A model generated the notes under the pieces. That model saw only the letters and a program-made list of their open reading frames with translations. It made no database searches and had not been told where the DNA came from. Below, piece by piece: positions 11,142-22,368 of a stretch of 64,000 nucleotides of DNA. This DNA comes from Melastoma dodecandrum (taxonomy: Eukaryota > Streptophyta > Magnoliopsida > Myrtales > Melastomataceae), in the NCBI GenBank assembly GCA_029817715.1, contig JARUPY010000006.1:62001-126000 (forward strand). The letters run 5' to 3'. The stretch's first letter is position 1. Each line of letters opens with the position of its first letter. Both the position numbers and the translations under genes were made by a program.

Positions 11142-12723
11142 TGTTACACTAAAAGAGGCGATGAATTCGTGTTAAAAGTCCAATTAAGGATTTTTAACTT
11201 TTTTTCGACGAACCCTGCCGCGGAAGAAAACTTTTGTAAATAGAACCTTACGAACATGCTTCTGTAAGACAAAAATTTGATTTGATGAATACAATGATAT
11301 TTATAGTGGTTCGACAAGCTTTGCCTGCGTCCACTCTCTCACAAAATTTGGATAGTCATCACTAAAACGAAACGTATCAACGATACAGAAAGTGATGCGT
11401 GATCAGCCTTCTAGAGTACAGACTAGAAGGTTCAGCACTAAAGGTAACTATACAGTACTAACAAGAAGTTCTGTATTACAGGTGACTTGGTGCACTCATT
11501 AATGTAACTGACAAAGGTAACCGGTTGGTGGACGTTTTCCTTGGCCAGTGTCCTCACCTGTACAGCAACCCGCTGTGACTTCCTTCGAGACATTTCACTC
11601 CTGAAGTGTCTCTACCTGCAAAGCAACCCTCTGCGACTTCCACCAAACTTTTCACTCCGACAGCGTCCCCACCTACACAGTAACCTGGTGTGACTTCCCT
11701 TGCGTAATCCCTCGAGACAGCGACTAAGCAGACACAAAACCCCTGCCCAAGATTATTATGCGTGGTCCCTCGAGACTATGGCTAAGCAGACACAGAACAC
11801 ATGCCCAAGGTTATCCTGCACATACAGATCGTTACACCACAGAAGCTGGTCAGTCCCTCACCTTCTGTGCTCATAGGATTTATGCCCTTCTATTCGGCCC
11901 ACTACACGTTGGCCACGTCAGCAACCTGCCGCACGCCTTCACCAACATCTCCTGCAGTCTCCAACCAATAGTCCCTCGTGGTCCCCAGGTTACTCTACCA
12001 GAAGACTTCACTAATGATGTATACTTTTATAGCTCACGTCCATCGTGTGTGACTAACAAGACTCAAACCAATGAAAATTACAAGCTCTAACGTCTGACGA
12101 GTATGACTGATGTTTTTTACACTATTTACAATGAAACCAAACCCTTATTTATACACAATTACAAAACTCTAAGTATAGAAGGTAGAATTGACTAATATAG
12201 CTTCTACGAAATGGAAAACGAATAAATCATTGATATTAATTTCGTCTCCAATTGGTAAGTATCTATTGGGGACGAGATCTAATTAAGAGTAATTAATTTA
12301 ATCATATCTCTATAGATAAACGTCGTAAAGGTTGTTGATTACGAATAGCCTTCTATGAATGAAAATAATTAAAATTCATTTTCAGGTTCATTAGTTTATT
12401 TTGATGAATCTGGACAAATAATATTTTTGTTATCTAAAGAAAAATTATTAATGGAAGATGTGATATATAACCAATCATATAGAATCTTCCATAAATAAAT
12501 AATTTATTTCCTTCGATTGAAAATATATTATTATTTTTTATTTCTTCGGTAACCAAATCATTTGATTTCGATCTTGATCAATTTGGATAATTCTCATTTC
12601 ATTTGAGTTCGTAATTATATATTAGTTATAAAAATATTTCCTTATTTCTATCGTGTAGAAGCTGGACTTCGTTTTTGCATAAGGTCGAGTTTCCTATGGC
12701 TGATCATCAAAACCATTTCAACA
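11142..12723. mobile_element. LTR-like repeat, copy B, inserted in TNL1 LRR exon
   Basis: Starts TGTTACACTAAAAGAGG and ends ATTTCAACA, 1,582 bases; same family as 4,324-5,909 (shared start, the GGTTCGAC...CGTCCACTCTC segment near 11,308, and a similar AT-rich tail). TNL2 shows that the two flanks are normally contiguous in the LRR exon. Near 11,550-11,700 there are about 2.5 imperfect copies of a roughly 60-base tandem unit (ACCTGTACAGCAACCCGCTG type). No target duplication is evident; a few bases seem altered at the junction. No coding domain is seen, so it is probably a solo LTR. Confidence 0.6.
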
Positions 12724-13478
12724 CTTCCCCAATTTCAAACATCCACAAGCCAAAATCTTCTCAAGAGCTCGCATCTTGTAAATGCTACTAGGAATTACGG
12801 TGAGCTCCGTGCAAGAACTCAGGTTCAAGATTTTAACCGCAACAAAGTTACAGATGGACTTGGGAAGTTCTTTCACCGACGTCCTTTCCAAGCTGATTTC
12901 CACAAGAAAATGAAGCTCCTCCTTGATTACAGAGAATCTATGGAGTTTGGAGCAGCCTGAGAGATTAATCGTCCGGAAGTACTTGGATTTGACCGAACTT
13001 GGAACCTCAACAAGGTTACAATAGTTTGCGAGGTTCAAATGAACAAGCTTGTCGAGGGATCCGATTGAATGATCGTGCCTGGTGAGATTTGTGCACCCGT
13101 CGAGATTCAACTTCTCTAGATTCAAACTTCTGGAAAGATTGGGAAGTGCCACAAGTGACTGGCAATTTCTTAAGTTCAGGTATTTCAACTCCTTGAAATC
13201 CTGCCCAATATCAACACGTTGTTGCTTAATAATACTTCTTCACAAGGCTTTTGGAAATAACAAAATAATTCTACATATATATATGTAAAGGGGGAGAGAG
13301 AATCACCACTCCCTCCTTGTATTCGTCTGATTTCACTTGACTGTAAATCAATTCCGACGTGTTTTTCTGAGAGAACTAAAATGTATGACTTGCAAAGGAT
13401 ACTTTTGGCCACTCGAACCATCTTAACTCGCTAGGAAGATGTAATGATTCCTCTAGAGCTATGAAGATTCGGACTAAA
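12724..13478 (-). pseudogene. TNL1 part: first LRRs and end of post-NBS exon
   Basis: 13,188-12,724 encodes leucine-rich repeats closely matching TNL2 (MKYLNLRNCQSLVALPNLSR; ERTSVKELPKSICN; LTVIPSSIYKMRALEKI). 13,478-13,300 matches the 3' part of the TNL2 36,230-36,502 exon (ELRWFEWPK, GIDLQSSEI), with the intron in between. The coding similarity stops exactly at 13,479, the left target duplication of the Tat element. Confidence 0.85.
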
Positions 13479-13483
13479 AGCAT

Positions 13484-14872
13484 TGTAATCCATCAAATTT
13501 GGTCAAAATAATAATAATGATATTTTTAGATTAGATAAGATTTTGATTTGATCGTCAGACAATCCAACAATTATGAAAAAATCAATCACATCCTCGAATT
13601 CCCCAATCAAATATTCATATCGTTATCTCCTGTCCCTCACCAGAAAAAAAAAATCAATTATATAAGGACATCAGGAGACGCTCCCAACACACACAGACGA
13701 GACAGACACACACGACATATAAAGAGATTTTTCTTCATCCCACAGCCTAGCAACCCCAAGGTAGGTTCGATGGTAGTAATGTGGAAATCCTCCGTCATCA
13801 ACCCAAGCTTCCACCAAAGATGCCGGTGACCCCAAACACCATCAAGTTCTGCTCAACATCAAGGAGCAACACCATCAACGAGGAATAAATCCACCCCGAC
13901 AACCATGACGATCTCCTTGGCAAAAGCAGCAAATTCCTCCGAGCTTAAGTGTTTTCAATGAGGATGGGTGTCCTAAACTTCTCGTGGCTGCACATCAGCA
14001 ACGCGAGAAGTCGCTTTATATTTTGATGAGTTATTTACCTGTGTAGGAAGAACAGTGAGGGAAAAAGTCGACGTCTCCTAACCTCCATCAGTACAAACGG
14101 TCATCATCAGCGACTATGGCTTCTCTTGGCTCCCTAATCGACGGAAGCTTTGAATGCCATACCACCCACTGCTAGCCGACGTCTCGATCGACCTCTCGAC
14201 CCCAGCGACCATAGATTCAGTCGTCCCCAAACTGCGATATGTCCTTCCGACAATGACTTCCAGCATCCTCTCCCAGAACAATCTGATTCTCAACCCATGG
14301 TGGGCAAAATCTCATACTCCAGCATGATCCCAGGCGCCTCGACTTCATCGTCCATTGTCGTTGCCACCACCCGCGACCAGCCTCATGCTGTCGCCGTCCC
14401 ACACCCAAAGCAGCGTCAGAATCAAGCACCGCATCACAACGACAGAGCCCCCATCCTCTTGACATCTCCAGATCCGGTGGCAGTACACCCTTGTCTTCCC
14501 GGTGCCACCAGATCCAGCAGCGGTAAACTTGTCTTCCTCGTTCATCCCCAGACCGGCAGCAGCGAGCCCACATCCTCCCAATGTCCTTCGGAACCAGCGG
14601 TGGCGAGCACCTAGCGTTGGTGAACCTCCATCCCTCCTGACGTCTCTCGACCTCAACTCCAAACCAGCGGCGAACCAGAGCCCTCTCCGACAACCACTCC
14701 AGAAGCAGACCCATCAACATCCGTCCTTAGCAACAACACCACAGGTCTTGGATGATCCTTTTCTCAACACCACGTTCCACCCGAGCCCTGGCACCAAGGA
14801 TGCAACCTCATCTCCGTTATCCTAGATCATCGTCCAATATCAGTGGGTTCTCATTCTCATCGTGGGTAAGCA
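13484..14872 (+). repeat. Truncated 5' LTR of the Tat element
   Basis: It matches the 3' LTR from its first base (TGTAATCC) up to GTGGGTAAGCA (22,369-24,495, ignoring the MITE). Thereafter this copy jumps straight into gag while the 3' LTR continues for another 1.5 kb. The last 1.5 kb of the LTR, the primer binding site and the first part of gag were therefore deleted. It contains an uninterrupted empty version of the MITE target (CTAGCAAC at 13,747-13,754). Open frames on both strands in the Pro/Ser-rich part (14,150-14,830) also occur in the other LTR and are not genes. Confidence 0.88.
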
Positions 14873-15664
14873 TCATCGCGTGATGATGTACCAGCAGCCA
14901 AGGCCTGTACGACAAGAGCATCCCCGACGCAGGTTGGAGGATCTGGTTCCGACTCCCAATCCATTAGATGTCATGTTCACCCAGCTGAGAGACATGGGCT
15001 TCATCTCACCCGTGAACCCCAAACCGACCAACCCTTCCTCTTTTGGCTACAACCCCAAGGCGAGTTGTCAATATCACTCTGGAGCACTGGGGAACGATCC
15101 AAGGATTGCATCGCGCTCAAATTCAAAATTCAGAACTTGTTGGATGGCGGCATCATTACGTTCTTGACACCGCCTATGACTCCAAATGTCGCGAGCAACC
15201 CATTGCCCGAGCACGTCAACTATATCGGGACAAACCCCTTCGCGCCGCTGACTGATCATGAAGAAGATGTGCATTTACACGAGCTGGAGCAAGAGACCAT
15301 TGAACATGCTAATGTAACTGAGGTCAATTGGGGACGAGGCTGGAGACGCCGACCTCGTATGTGCACTCACTATATATCACCTAATGTGACTATACCCCTG
15401 AACCTTATGCCGACATATATTAGACAGGCCAAGAAACCGCACTTCCGGGTTCCGATTGTACCTCCTAGAATTGAGGTACAACCTCCGAGAAAGCAAAAGG
15501 AGTCTGAGGTTGAGAAGGTGGATGATACGGAGGACAAGACTCATGAGTCTGAACGCGAAGTGTATATCGACATGATCGAGTCCAACCGTAATCGTGGTCG
15601 AGGACGTGGACGTAGATCCTATGGAGGAGATACACACCCTCTTCAGATGCATGCCGCTATATAG
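14873..15664 (+). pseudogene. Tat gag, C-terminal part
   Basis: The capsid-side remnant of gag. Segments such as ALKFKIQNLLDGG and ASNPLPEHVNYIG match the conserved part of Tat/Ogre gag just upstream of protease, followed by Arg/Gly-rich NRGRGRGRR. The N-terminal gag is lost at the junction with the truncated LTR, a frame change occurs around 15,060, and a TAG ends the frame at 15,664. Confidence 0.72.
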
Positions 15665-15733
15665 GACATTTTCCCCCAAGTAATCCCTCGAGCACCATAT
15701 GTCTACATCCCATTGGGTCCAGCACAACCGTAG

Positions 15734-16945
15734 ATGTCGCCACAAGCACCTGCACCGATACAGATTGAACCAAGGAGTCCAATTGTCATTGGTTCAAGTG
15801 GCAAGGCATCCAGCCCAGAAGTCAAGCTCATTACCCGTTCAGGAAGAGTGGTACTAGCTCCAGAACCCCAACTGCAGCCAGAGTCTTCAAAGCCCAAGGC
15901 GCCATCGAATGAACAAATTCGCAAGGTGATCTACTCAGTGAAAGAAAGCGACTACAACATTGTGGAGCAGCTGAGGAAGCAACCCGCCCATATCTCTCTC
16001 TTCGACTTGATCCATTCTTTCGATAAACACAGGGAGATGTTGGAGAAATTTCTGGCCGAAGTACACGTACCGAAAGAGATTGAGGTCAACGCGTTAGACT
16101 CGTACATGAACGACATGCTGGCGAACAATGCCATCACCTTCTCAGAAGATGACCTCCCGGAAGGAGGAGGGGACCACAACAACGCTTTGTTCATCACGCT
16201 CAAATGCCGCGATACTATTGTTTCCAAGATGCTCATCAACGGAGGGTCCGGAGTCAACATCATCCCACTCGATGTAGCTCATAAGCTCGGTATCAACATA
16301 GAGAAACTCCCACCTTCCAGCCTGACCATTCGAGCTTTCGATGGCGCAAAACGTCAAGCCCACGGCGAGGTGACCCTAGAGATCAAAGTGGGGCCCACTC
16401 TCTTCGCCTTTGTATTCCAAATTCTTGAGACTGCCGGATCCTTCAACATGTTGCTAGGACGTCCGTGGATCCATCAAGCCGGGGCAATCCCTTCGACTCT
16501 ACATCAGATGGTTCGTTTTCCTTCAGAAGGCAAGCTAATCACAGTTAAAGCGGAGTGTACCATGAAATTATGCCATGAAATTGACATGCCGTACGTCGGA
16601 GAAGCAACTGGCAAACCATCGACAGCTCAAGTGTTCGAGATGGTAAACATGGTCAGGAGGGACTTAAGGTCAGATCCCTTAATGGGCCGGGGCAACCGCA
16701 GCGCTGCTCGACAGTTCATCAAATTCGGATACCGGCCTGGTCAAGGACTCGGAGCTCAAGGGCAAGGCATCCGACATCCGATCGACATACCTACCCAGTT
16801 GGGGACACGTGCTCTCGGATCCAAGGGCAATGAACCACGGAGGCCTAAACCAACAATCCAGGACATGCGCGCTGGCGGCAAGTCAACCATCCCTTTTGTT
16901 CGTTCGTTAGAAATGACAATGGAAGGTGAGATCCTCTCCGAGTAG
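15734..16945 (+). pseudogene. Tat protease with G-patch-like segment
   Basis: A 403-residue frame. The aspartic protease signature appears as MLINGGSGVNII, where relatives have Asp at the Asn, so the catalytic residue is replaced. Downstream LGRPWIHQAGAIPSTLHQ is the typical Tat/Ogre protease tail. FGYRPGQGLGAQGQGI near residues 335-350 is the glycine-rich G-patch-like stretch common in this clade. It is followed by a non-coding break before RT. Confidence 0.82.
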
Positions 16946-17429
16946 ATGGAGGGAATGAAGATTGAGGCATAAGAGCCCGGAGAAGAAATCAACATGATGG
17001 AAGCGTCGAACCCAACTGAGTCAGACATGCCGCTCGAAGGGTGAACCTTTCCAACTTTACTTTTTGCACTTAGAGTAATTGAGTCTATAATAAATTCCCT
17101 TGCTATATTCTGGTCGCGGACTATCAAGGTCTTCCGTATGTAACGCGACCCTAGTTAGTGTCTGTGGGATCGGGACGCTGATGATAAGGGCGAATCTAAG
17201 GAAACGAAGAGGGCCCCGCTGAGGCCTGATCCCACAACGTTTTATTTTGTTGTATTCTATTTTTTTTCTTTCTTTCGTTTTCTTCTAGAACGCTTGACTT
17301 ATCATAGTTGTCATATAGTATAATATCTCAAATCTCAAGTAATTCAGCTACAACAATGACATTCACTTGTTTCTTTCATGAAGGAATGGCGCTTCAGACA
17401 TATCTGAAAACAACCCCGAACAAGATGAG

Positions 17430-18960
17430 GTGATTGTAGATAACCCGAAGTCCCTCGATGGATACCATGGTCTTGAGCTAGGTCTCCAACGACATGAAGA
17501 ACCAAAGGAGATAACATTGCAAGAACCCAAATCAATCAACATTGGAACGGACGATGACCCCCAAAGAGCTACACATTGGGCTGATCTCCCAACAGATGAG
17601 GCCGAGAGTATCGTCAACCTACTCAGGGAATTTTCAGATGTCCTCGCTTGGATTTATGCGGATATGCTAGGACTAGACCCGGAGATAGTAGAACACAAAA
17701 TCCCCACTGATCCACTAATCCGTCCCACTAAACAGAAACAACGCCGGTACAAGCCTGAACCTGCTCTCGCAATTAACGAGGAGGTCGATAAGCTTCTCAA
17801 AGTTAATTTCATCGAGGTAGCCAAGTATCCACAATGGGTCGCTAACATCGTCCCCATCATCAAGAAAAAGGGGAAGGTTCGAGTCTGCGTCGATTAAAGT
17901 GACCTTAACAAAGCGAGTCCCAAAGATGACTTTCCGTTGCCGCACATTGACCTACTAGTCGACAATACCGCCGGCTTCAGTAGGTTCTCTTTTATGGATG
18001 GATTTTCCGGGTATAACCAAATACGTATGGCTGAAGAAGATAAGGAGAAAACAACTTTCACAACACCCTGGGGCACATTCTGTTATTGGGTCATGCCTTT
18101 TGGACTCAAGAATTCTGGGGCAACTTATCAATGCGCAATGGTGGTCCTGTTCCATGACATGATGCACCGAGAAATCGAAGTCTACGTCGACGATATGATC
18201 GCAAAATCCAGAGCAGAAGAAGACCACACTATTGTCCTCCGAAAGCTATTTGAACGACTTCGCAAGTACAAGCTTCGTCTCAATCCAGCCAAATGTGTCT
18301 TCGGGGCAACATCAGGCAAACTTCTAGGGTTCGTTGTCAGCAACAAAGGCATCGAAATCGACCCTGACAAAATCAAGGCAATTCGCGATCTCCCAGCACA
18401 AAAGTCAGTTAAGGAGATTCGAGGTTTCACGGGTCGTGTCAACTACATTGGAAGATTCATATCAAACTTGGCAGATACGTGCAAACCCCTGTTCAAGAAA
18501 CTAAGGAAAGACGTCAAATTTGAATGGGACGACGATTGCAAAACCACGTTCGAGCAGATGAAAACCTACCTAACAGATCCACCCGTCCTCATCCCGCCAA
18601 AGCCGGGGCACCCTCTCACGCTCTACCTCACAGTTCGAGAAGAGTCATTTGGAGCCGTGCTTGCCCAACAGCTGCCAGGCACCAAGGAACATGTGGTATA
18701 TTACTTAAGCAAGAAATTCACGGATTGCGAGTGTCGGTACACTGTGTCAGAACGTACCTGTTGCGCACTCGTCTGGGTGCTGCACCGACTCTGACAGTAC
18801 ACTCTCCACTATGAGATCCTACTAGTATCTGAAAATGATCCCCTCAAGTATCTCTTCGACAAACCAACATTGATAGGAAGAGTCTCCAAATGGCAGTTAC
18901 AGCTAGCTGAATTCGACATCAGGTTCCACTCAACTAAGTCAATCAAATAGAATAATCGCT
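17430..18960 (+). pseudogene. Tat reverse transcriptase and RNase H
   Basis: 17,430-17,897 carries the RT fingers (VDKLLKVNFIEVAKYPQW, KKKGKVRVCVD) and ends at a TAA at 17,895-17,897 that replaces a codon in the VDYRDLN motif. The same frame reopens at once (SDLNKASPKDDFPLP) and continues to 18,794 with FSFMDGFSGYNQI, FGLKNSGATYQ and the YVDD catalytic box at about 18,181. RNase H follows (AVLAQQLPGTKEHVVYYLSK). A TGA after LHRL at 18,794 and further stops to 18,960 show decay. Confidence 0.9.
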
Positions 18961-18999
18961 GATCACATTGCGGAATATCCAGGGACAGACAATTCGCTT

Positions 19000-19326
19000 T
19001 TGAAAATCAGATTACCTGACAAAAACATCTTCCTCACCGAGTCACAGCAGAGGTGGACAATGTATTTCAACGGGGCAGTCAACTCTTCCAGTTCAGGTAT
19101 TGGAGCGGTGGTAATATCCCCAGACGGACAATATTATCCAACAGCTGCTAAAGTCATTTTCCCCTGCACAAATAACATTGCGGAATACGAAGCATGCATC
19201 CTTGGCCTATTACGCGCACTCGATATGCGAGTCCGATTTCTTGACGTTCATGGAGATTCAGCACTCATCATCTCCCAAACAAACGGGGCATGGCGCATAC
19301 GGGACCCAAAGCTTATCCCATATTAG
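19000..19326 (+). pseudogene. Tat second (archaeal-type) RNase H
   Basis: The frame reads WTMYFNGAVNSSSSGIGAVV, then NNIAEYEACILGLLRALDM and DSALIISQ, the pattern of the additional RNase H seen only in the Tat clade. The first catalytic Asp of the family (FDGA) reads FNGA here, the Glu (AEYEA) and the second Asp (GDS) are kept. A TAG closes the frame at 19,326. Confidence 0.82.
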
Positions 19327-19637
19327 GACTACCTACAAACACTAGTCCGCCAATTCGTTGATATTGAGTCCGAACAGATAATCGTTTCGCTGACGCTCTT
19401 GCTGTTCTTGCATCAAGGATTTCATTAGCAGAAGAAATGGACATCGAGCCTCTTCGCGTCGACATTGTTGAAGACCCAAGTTGCATACACGTCGAGCCTT
19501 GCCAACCTGAGGACTCACCACCGTAGTTTGCAGACATCAAAACTTACCTAGAAACGGGCGTTTTTCCCCAAGGCAGCACGGGAAAGGAACGCAAATTCAT
19601 CCGAAGGATTGCAAGGAGCTACTTCCTTAATAGCGAC

Positions 19638-20315
19638 GTGCTCTACAAGAAGTCCTTCACGACATCCCTCATGCGGTGCGTCACGGAACAGGAAACCCAG
19701 GTCATCATCTTCGAAGTCCACGAAGGCATTTGTGGACCACACATGAACGGTTATGTTCTCGCTCCGAAGATCATGCGTCAGGGATACTATCGGCTCACAA
19801 TCGAGGCCGACTGCATCAAATATGTCAAAACCTGCCACAAATGTCAGATTTACAGCAACAAGGTGCACGTCCCTCCAACAAAGCTCTACCCACAGTTTGA
19901 ACCATGGCCGTTCTCAATGTGGGGCATGGACGTCATCGGACCGATTAATCCCAAGGCATCAAACGGACATCGGTTCATACTGGTCGCCATCGATTACTTT
20001 TCTAAATGGATCGAAGCACAATCTTTCAAGGAAGTCACCGCGAATAACGTCATACGTTTCACACGGGCAAACATCATCGCCAGATACGGAGTTCTAGAGC
20101 TGCTTGTCACTGACGACGGCACAAAATTCAACGACAAACAAATGGATAGTCTATGCATTGAATTTCGAATCAAACACCTGAACTCTTCACCATATCGTCC
20201 AGAAATGAACGGCGTAGTCGAAGCTGCCAACAGAAACATGAAAAGGATTCTTCAGAAGACAGCAATCACATATCGGGATTGGCACAATAAGCTTCCTTTC
20301 GCATTACTCGCTTAA
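19638..20315 (+). pseudogene. Tat integrase
   Basis: The HHCC zinc finger (VHEGICGPHMNG... CHKCQIYSN) is followed by the DDE core: MDVIGPINPKASNG, TDDGTKFNDKQM and NGVVEAANRNMKRIL, giving Asp, Asp and Glu in the right order. A TAA ends the frame at 20,315 within LPFALLA, so the C-terminal part is out of frame. Confidence 0.88.
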
Positions 20316-22364
20316 TGGACAACGATGCACACTTAGACTGGGGAAACTCTCTTCAAACTCGGCTATGGCACGCAAGCAGTCATTCCAGCAGAGGTCAAGC
20401 TACTTACTCTCCGGATCTCGTCCCAAAGCAACATGACCGAAAAAGAGAAGGCCAATCACCACCTCGCACACCTCGACTTCATCGATGAGAAACGATTTGC
20501 CGTAATCGATGCAATGACGAAACAAAAAAGGGGAAGTATCAAAGCTCTACTTCATCTTTCATATAAACGGAGTTACATGAGCAAACTTCAAGAGAAACAA
20601 GTTACATGAGCTTACTTTTTTTTCGCCCTTTGGCGTTTGTAGGTACATGAACATCCTACATTACAAACAAAGGCACGGGTAGTCGGGTGAAAAATTTCGA
20701 ACCAAAGTTTCGGAGTTGCCTTTGTTGTCACCAAGGATGATCATACCGAAAGGGAGTATCATCTACACTACTCTCTAACAAATTTCTTATCATCCCCCAG
20801 ATGGAGTCATACCTCCATTTCCCCAGCTGGAGTCGATTACATACACCGCATTCCTCAACAAGAGTAGAATATTCTTCCAGAACGACCATCGAGATGCGCA
20901 TATTCATCTCACATCCCCAGCGAATACCCAACTTTATTATAATCTCCCCAAGCGAGAGTCGAAGTACATGAGCTAACTTCACTTGCGTCCGTTGTCAACT
21001 ATGTAGGCACAAGAATTCCGCACAGTACGGTACAAACTCTTAGGCAACGGCGTGGGTGGTCGGGTAGAAGCCGTTCCAAGTCTAATCTCAAGGACCATGA
21101 CTGGGGCATGAAAGTACAAACACTTTCCCCGCGAAGCTAGCACAGGAGCACCACCTCAATATGATATCTCCAAAGAGGTTTGTGTATCTGAACCTATTCA
21201 TTCCTTCAGCTTTTGTGTGCCATTTTCATACAATTTGAAAAGATTTTTGATAGCTTCTGAGCGGAATTGGAGAAGGCAAACCCATTCCTAAACACCTACC
21301 CCAGAAAGATGAGTGCAAACACTATGAGGGTTCACATGTAAACGACCGGGTGGATAACGAATCATTTGACAAAAGATGCTCAAATCGGAATGAGATCGAT
21401 CATTTCTTCTCTACCCCAAACACAAAAATTGACCATTGCTAACCCCTTCCGAGCTAAATTTGAAGTTCTCTATATACATTACGCCTTCCGAGTCTAAGGA
21501 CCGCCTCACATTGAGGCAAATGGAGATCATGATGGACCACAGAGGCGACACTTCCTAAAGGTCCAAGTGAAGAAGCACCATCAACAGACATGCAGAGTTG
21601 AGACGTTTTCAAAGACAGTCGTCTTCATCAACACTACGAAAAACCCCGAACAGCCCAAAGCATCCCCAATAGATAAAATGGGCAAGACCGGGAAATGTTC
21701 CCATCAAACAAAAAAAAATGCGCAGTGATCAAACTCTTCAAAAGAAAAGAACAACAAACGAAAGAGCAAATTAAGGCATCAAGGCCGACACGAATGGTCA
21801 CAAAAGCGAAGGTGCTATCTCCCGAATAAACCGAGGAGACGACATTCCACAAAACATATCAATCATGTCCCAAACGGCGCATCTCAACGAACTTGTTGTC
21901 AGGTAGATGGAGAATTTGTTTGGACGGTGGAACTTCTATGGTACAACAACTTTTGATGAGGTCCTTAGACTCATTCCTTCAAAATGATAAATTCAGCCTC
22001 AACCTAAAAAGGCCTTACGCCAAACCCGCATTACAACTTAAACAAAGGCTCCTCAGACCGGTATGTGAGCTTGTAAATCAAAGGAATTCTGAGATTCACC
22101 CGAGATAGATTTTGAAAAAAAATAAGAGTGAGTCAGGGGGGAAAGTCAGAAGCCCTTCTCGAACCACGCTCATAAGCATAAACATCGTCATCACATGCGT
22201 ATGTTTCGTAATCAAACATGTTTGATCCTCATATTTTACGGTGCCTTATTTATTACTAATCATGTTCTTGACGAGATCCCAAGGTACAAGTTAATCAAGA
22301 ACATCATGACTCCACGAAAGTATTTGCGAGAAAATCTTCTCAAAGATTATCTCCCAAAGAGGGG
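20316..22364. other. Tat 3' non-coding region with polypurine tract
   Basis: Two kilobases without domains, typical of Tat elements. Degenerate internal repetition occurs around 20,560-21,130 (ACATGAGC phrases; GGTCGGGT plus AGCCGTTCC-like phrases occur twice). The polypurine tract AAAGAGGGG lies at 22,356-22,364, four bases before the 3' LTR. Confidence 0.6.
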
Positions 22365-22368
22365 CAAC

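Noticed and set aside
14217..14720. Long minus-strand frames repeated at 23,840-24,343
   Set aside because: They lie in the two LTR copies of the Tat element, in compositionally biased sequence, and have no domain.
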